From PGYU01 sp964637845 (GTDB taxonomy: Bacteria > Bacteroidota > Ignavibacteria > Kapaibacteriales > UBA2268), in the NCBI GenBank assembly GCA_964637845.1, contig CAZWXI010000030.1:1-28589 (forward strand): a stretch of DNA of 28,589 nucleotides. The letters are read 5' to 3'. A program made the translations under genes and the position numbers. The first letter of the stretch is position 1. The number at the start of each line of letters is the position of its first letter. Below are positions 25,871 through 28,589 of the stretch, piece by piece. The notes beneath the pieces are model-generated. The model did no database searches, was not told the origin of the DNA, and was given only the letters and a program-made list of their open reading frames with translations.

Positions 25871-25966
25871 TCATCTATTCCAAATTATATGACCATTGAT
25901 GTTATTTTTTTCAAATACTTCTAATACTTCTGCTATTAAATCAAGTTGGGTAACTCTCGTTTTCAT
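25871..25966 (-). pseudogene. Short ORF, probable N-terminal remnant of the RM partner gene
   Basis: ATG at 25966 reads MKTRVTQLDLIAEVLEVFEK and ends with GHIIWNR at a stop (25871-25873), 31 residues. It overlaps the last eight codons of the methyltransferase fragment in another frame, an arrangement often seen between a methyltransferase and the restriction endonuclease behind it. The helical opening followed by an abrupt stop suggests a truncated gene. That it encoded the endonuclease is inference from position only. Confidence 0.4.
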
Positions 25967-26513
25967 TTATAAAATCCAGAGAGTTTATTTCATTTAGTAT
26001 CCTACTTTTTGCCAATTTACAATAATCGGAATCTAATTCCAAACCAATTGCTATTCTATTCAACATTTGTGCGACTAATAATGTTGTACCACTTCCTGCA
26101 AATGGGTCGAAAACGATATCATTTATATAACTAAACAGTTTGATGCATCTATATGGAAGCTCTCTAGGAAATGGTGTTGGGTGTCCAATTCTCTTTTTGC
26201 TTTCACCATTAAAGTTCCAGATTCCATTCGTCCATTCCTTAAATTCATTCCCCGATATATCTGAGATTTTTGAACCATTATTTTTCTTCCACTCATCTTT
26301 ATATAAGACCACTATCAATTCAACCGGAGCTATTACAACAGGAGCAGATGCGGATTTCCAAGATCCCCATGCGGTTCTTCTTGATATATTCCCCTCGTTC
26401 CAAATAATTGTTGATTTATATTTCCACCCTACCGATTGGGCTATTTTTGTTAAATCAGCACCTACAGCGTGGTGCCCACCCTTATTTTTATCTAAAGGTA
26501 TATTTAGATGCAA
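25941..26513 (-). pseudogene. Beta-class DNA methyltransferase, N-terminus missing
   Basis: The 190 residues match the C-terminal part of a type II N4/N6 DNA methyltransferase: LNIPLDKNKGGHHAVGADL, RRTAWGSWKSASAPVV (the usual post-motif IV region), HPTPFPRELPYRCIKLFSY and the SAM-binding motif FDPFAGSGTTLLVAQ near residue 150. In beta-class enzymes the catalytic motif IV (DPPY) lies N-terminal to this; here it is absent. Upstream of the first codon (TTG, 26513) there is an in-frame TAG within three codons, and then tRNA-Ser follows. The enzyme should therefore be inactive. It is the main relic of a restriction-modification locus beside the tRNA gene. Confidence 0.8.
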
Positions 26514-26570
26514 TAGAATCTACTTTTCGGAAGAATCTTTTCATAATTTTTGTAGATTTTATTGCATTTA
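26505..26570. repeat. 19-bp inverted repeat at the methyltransferase break point
   Basis: TAGATGCAATAGAATCTAC (26505-26523) pairs with GTAGATTTTATTGCATTTA (26552-26570), with two G-T pairs when read on the plus strand, around a 28-nt loop. The left arm covers the first codons of the methyltransferase remnant, and the right arm ends five bases before the 3' end of tRNA-Ser. It could be a terminator-like structure after the tRNA, though no T-run follows, or a scar of the rearrangement that truncated the gene. Confidence 0.7.
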
Positions 26571-26575
26571 TTATG

Positions 26576-26665
26576 CGGAGAGGGAGGGATTCGAACCCTC
26601 GGTAGCGGTTGTTCCACTACGTCGGTTTAGCAAACCGGTGCATTCAGCCTCTCTGCCACCTCTCC
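26576..26665 (-). tRNA. tRNA-Ser (anticodon GCU)
   Basis: The minus strand gives a 90-nt cloverleaf: acceptor GGAGAGG with CCTCTCC and discriminator G, D-arm GCAGAGAGGCTGAATGC, anticodon loop TTGCTAA with anticodon GCT (reads AGC and AGU), a long variable arm (CGTAGTGGAACAACCGCTAC) typical of serine tRNA, and T-arm GAGGGTTCGAATCCCTC. CCA is not encoded (GCA follows). It lies 74 bases after the SDR gene, possibly on the same transcript, and is followed by the RM remnant. Confidence 0.96.
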
Positions 26666-26739
26666 TTTAATATCGCAACTTCAGCTTACGTGCAAATAAC
26701 AAAAATAGATGAAAAAATTTATATTTCCAAATGAAAAAT

Positions 26740-27510
26740 TTACCTGCCTCTCTTATCAACGATTTGAGCCGATGCTTGTGCTACCGGAGTCACCATGATG
26801 TCCTGAATATTTACGTGTGGGGGACGCGTAGCAACGAATAAGGCGATTTGAGCAATGTCGTTGCCCGTGAGTGGTTTGAAGTTTTGATATACCTGCACTG
26901 CTCGCTCCTTGTTACCACGGAACCGCACAAGAGAAAACTCTGTTTCAACAAGGCCCGGGTCAATATTGCATACTTTAACATTTGTTCCGTTCAAATCAAT
27001 GACCATACCCTGAGCAATTGCTCTGACGGCATGTTTTGTACCGCAATATACATTCCCCTTAGGATATACTTCTCTTCCGGCAATTGACCCGATGTTAATC
27101 ACCATACCTGAGTTGCGACTTACCATACCGGGCAATACAACTCTCGAAACATAGAGCAAGCCTTTGATGTTTGTATCAATCATTTCCTCCCAGTCAAGAA
27201 CACTACCCTCGTGAATTTTATCAAGACCTCGGGCCAATCCCGCATTATTGATTAAAATATCGATATTTTTCCAATCTTCAGGCAAGTCACTCCAAAATTT
27301 GTTCACCATATCGTTGTTGCGGACGTCGAGCTTCTTAGCCAAACAATTCACATCATATTTTGCACTAAGTTCAGAGGCTAATTCTTTGATTTTATCTTCT
27401 CGACGCGCTGTAATGAGCAAGTCTGCACCGGCTTCGGCGAATACTTCCGTACAAGCCATCCCTATTCCTGATGATGCTCCGGTTATTAATGCCTTTTTGT
27501 CTTTTAACAT
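26740..27510 (-). CDS. Short-chain dehydrogenase, YdfG-like
   Basis: A 256-residue NAD(P)-dependent oxidoreductase of the classical SDR family. The nucleotide-binding motif is ITGASSGIGMA, followed by NNAGLARG, the catalytic Ser in INIGSIAGRE, Tyr and Lys in VYCGTKHAVRA, and DPGLVETEFS. The overall sequence resembles YdfG-type enzymes that oxidise L-serine, L-allo-threonine and 3-hydroxy acids with NADP. An Arg (ARRE) after the second strand fits NADP preference. It starts seven bases after the stop of the TraB/GumN gene, so the pair is an operon. Confidence 0.9.
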   Translation of the reverse strand: MLKDKKALITGASSGIGMACTEVFAEAGADLLITARREDKIKELASELSAKYDVNCLAKKLDVRNNDMVNKFWSDLPEDWKNIDILINNAGLARGLDKIHEGSVLDWEEMIDTNIKGLLYVSRVVLPGMVSRNSGMVINIGSIAGREVYPKGNVYCGTKHAVRAIAQGMVIDLNGTNVKVCNIDPGLVETEFSLVRFRGNKERAVQVYQNFKPLTGNDIAQIALFVATRPPHVNIQDIMVTPVAQASAQIVDKRGR

Positions 27511-27517
27511 AATGATA

Positions 27518-28378
27518 TTATAATCTTTTTATTTTTAAATCGCCCCTGTTTTCAAGGAAATTGATAATTCCGCGTTCTCCAAGTAAATGCAACGCACCTA
27601 CGACGACGAAATGCACTTCACCGCTTTCGAGATAATCAACAATGGTCTCGGTCATTTTTACGTTTCTCGAATAATTAATTTCTTCCATAAACTGCTCAAA
27701 TCCTTCTGTGTCTTGTCCAAGGTGAGTAATTTCCCATATTTTATCTGTATCTCCAGCTTTCCATGCCGTCAGCAGGTCTTTTACCTGCTGTTTTGATTCT
27801 TCTAATTCGCCAAGTGTAAAATCGAGAAATTCTTCGGGATAATCATTCAGCTTATCCATGAAACCCATCTGAATCTCGAATGATTCAAGTTCTTTGACGA
27901 CTTTGGCAGCATTACGGGCTTTTTCGAGGAAATACAAATCAATTCCTGCCGTTTTCGAAAAACCGTAGCTCATCATTTCAAGCAAAAAGATTGTCGAAAT
28001 GGCTGAATACGGCTTCATACTCGAATAAGCCATCTCGGGGACCTTATGCTTTTTCATCAATGTCGTTATACGGTCGTACAATTCCTGTGATACCATATTT
28101 TTAAGCAATGTATCGCCGTGATAATTCGTGTATTTCATTATTTCAAAGGGATTAATAGATGTCGGGTCCATCTCAAGTACGAAATATTCGGAACTTTCGA
28201 AGGCACGATATATCACCGAATCCAGAGGATAAATCGAATCATCGGCGATGTGTATCGAACCCAGCAGATATACCGTGTTGCCTTTGTATTCGACGCTCCA
28301 GAAAATATTCTTAGCTGATAGTTCGATACCGAAACCAAGCAACAACATCAAAACACAAATTTTAATTTTTTTTATCAT
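27518..28378 (-). CDS. TraB/GumN family protein, exported
   Basis: A member of the TraB/PrgY/GumN (TIKI-like) family, putative metal-dependent proteases with two GxxH motifs and a conserved Glu. Here they are LLGSIHIADDSIYPL near the N-terminus, FVLEMDP, and VVVGALHLLGERG near the C-terminus. The start at 28378 (MIKKIKICVLMLLLGFGIEL) is chosen because it begins a signal peptide; the longer frame from ATG 28429 adds 17 residues. The protein is predicted to act in the periplasm or outer membrane; its target is unknown. It is divergent from the sigma-factor gene starting near 28453. Confidence 0.85.
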   Translation of the reverse strand: MIKKIKICVLMLLLGFGIELSAKNIFWSVEYKGNTVYLLGSIHIADDSIYPLDSVIYRAFESSEYFVLEMDPTSINPFEIMKYTNYHGDTLLKNMVSQELYDRITTLMKKHKVPEMAYSSMKPYSAISTIFLLEMMSYGFSKTAGIDLYFLEKARNAAKVVKELESFEIQMGFMDKLNDYPEEFLDFTLGELEESKQQVKDLLTAWKAGDTDKIWEITHLGQDTEGFEQFMEEINYSRNVKMTETIVDYLESGEVHFVVVGALHLLGERGIINFLENRGDLKIKRL

Positions 28379-28452
28379 AGCACAAATTTTTTTCAAATAC
28401 ATGAAACTTTTTACGGAATTGCGACTCATGTATTATATGACGAGAACAAAAA

Positions 28453-28589
28453 GTGGAAAAAAGTTTAAAATATGAAAATCAAGACGAGTTCATAAGCTAC
28501 TATGAACACGTGAAAACCCAGTTGTCGGGATTGTCAAGAACGCTGACACGAAATAACGAGGAAGCTAGAGACTTAGTCAGTGATACGAT
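28453..28589 (+). CDS. ECF-type sigma-70 factor, N-terminal part only
   Basis: The frame from GTG 28453 reads VEKSLKYENQDEFISYYEHV and then QLSGLSRTLTRNNEEARDLV, SDT, running off the end of the window. The spacing of hydrophobic residues and the NNEEARDLVSDT stretch match the region 2 start of extracytoplasmic-function sigma factors (compare DAEDLVQDTF). The in-frame TGA at 28438-28440 limits the start; no ATG is available in this frame, so GTG is the likely start. Only the first 45 residues are visible. Confidence 0.7.
   Translation, partial: MEKSLKYENQDEFISYYEHVKTQLSGLSRTLTRNNEEARDLVSDT

Noticed and set aside
26140..26670. Long open frame on the plus strand across the RM remnant and tRNA
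   Set aside because: It is a shadow: the opposite strand carries recognisable methyltransferase motifs and a complete tRNA-Ser.

Overview
The window looks like a chromosomal segment from a low-to-moderate GC bacterium of the FCB group, close to Bacteroidota, Ignavibacteria or Kapabacteria. Three signs support this. Several secreted proteins end in a type IX secretion (T9SS) sorting domain (1483..3828, 8700..10109, 18484..20409, and an orphan tail at 175..255). Bacteroidota-type promoters (TTTG, about 19 bp, TAnnTTTG) lie upstream of mraZ and at 313..343. Few genes have a clear Shine-Dalgarno sequence. The exact lineage cannot be settled from the sequence alone.

Layout. 1..749: a repeat-rich stretch without a convincing gene, holding an orphan sorting-domain tail, GC-rich hairpins, a promoter and an octamer tandem array. 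750..3828 (+): a cysteine-rich secreted protein and a secreted Asp-box/BNR protein with a T9SS tail. 3987..6865 (-): a CPBP membrane protease and a membrane pyrophosphatase (hppA). 7005..14240 (-): a tightly packed, probably single, operon in the order prfB (with the RF2 programmed +1 frameshift), hutI, a DUF3127 protein, an MFS transporter, a secreted sugar-dehydrogenase-like protein, meaB and rdgB. 14437..16535 (+): an HMG-CoA lyase-like enzyme overlapping or abutting a class III CoA-transferase. 16536..17086: a decayed-looking stretch, a terminator, then the mraZ promoter and MraZ boxes. 17087..18503 (+): mraZ and rsmH, cut off from the rest of the division/cell-wall cluster. 18484..20409 (-): a sialidase-like T9SS protein. 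20537..25841 (+): lon, a BadF-type sugar kinase, an RlmL-like rRNA methyltransferase and a 3-methyladenine DNA glycosylase. 25871..26513 (-): remnants of a restriction-modification locus next to tRNA-Ser(GCU). 26740..28429 (-): an SDR dehydrogenase and a TraB/GumN protein. 28453..28589 (+): the start of an ECF sigma factor.

Most genes are housekeeping: translation termination, rRNA methylation, protein quality control, nucleotide-pool sanitation, energy coupling by pyrophosphate, and acyl-CoA or amino-acid breakdown (hutI, meaB, HMG-CoA lyase plus CoA-transferase). I see no clear-cut new defence or mobile system. The points most worth a second look are the DUF3127 protein with an SSB-like acidic tip, the CoA-transferase/HMG-CoA lyase pair, the truncated RM locus bounded by an inverted repeat beside tRNA-Ser, the octamer array that could switch a small reading frame, and the isolated mraZ-rsmH pair with its promoter and operator.
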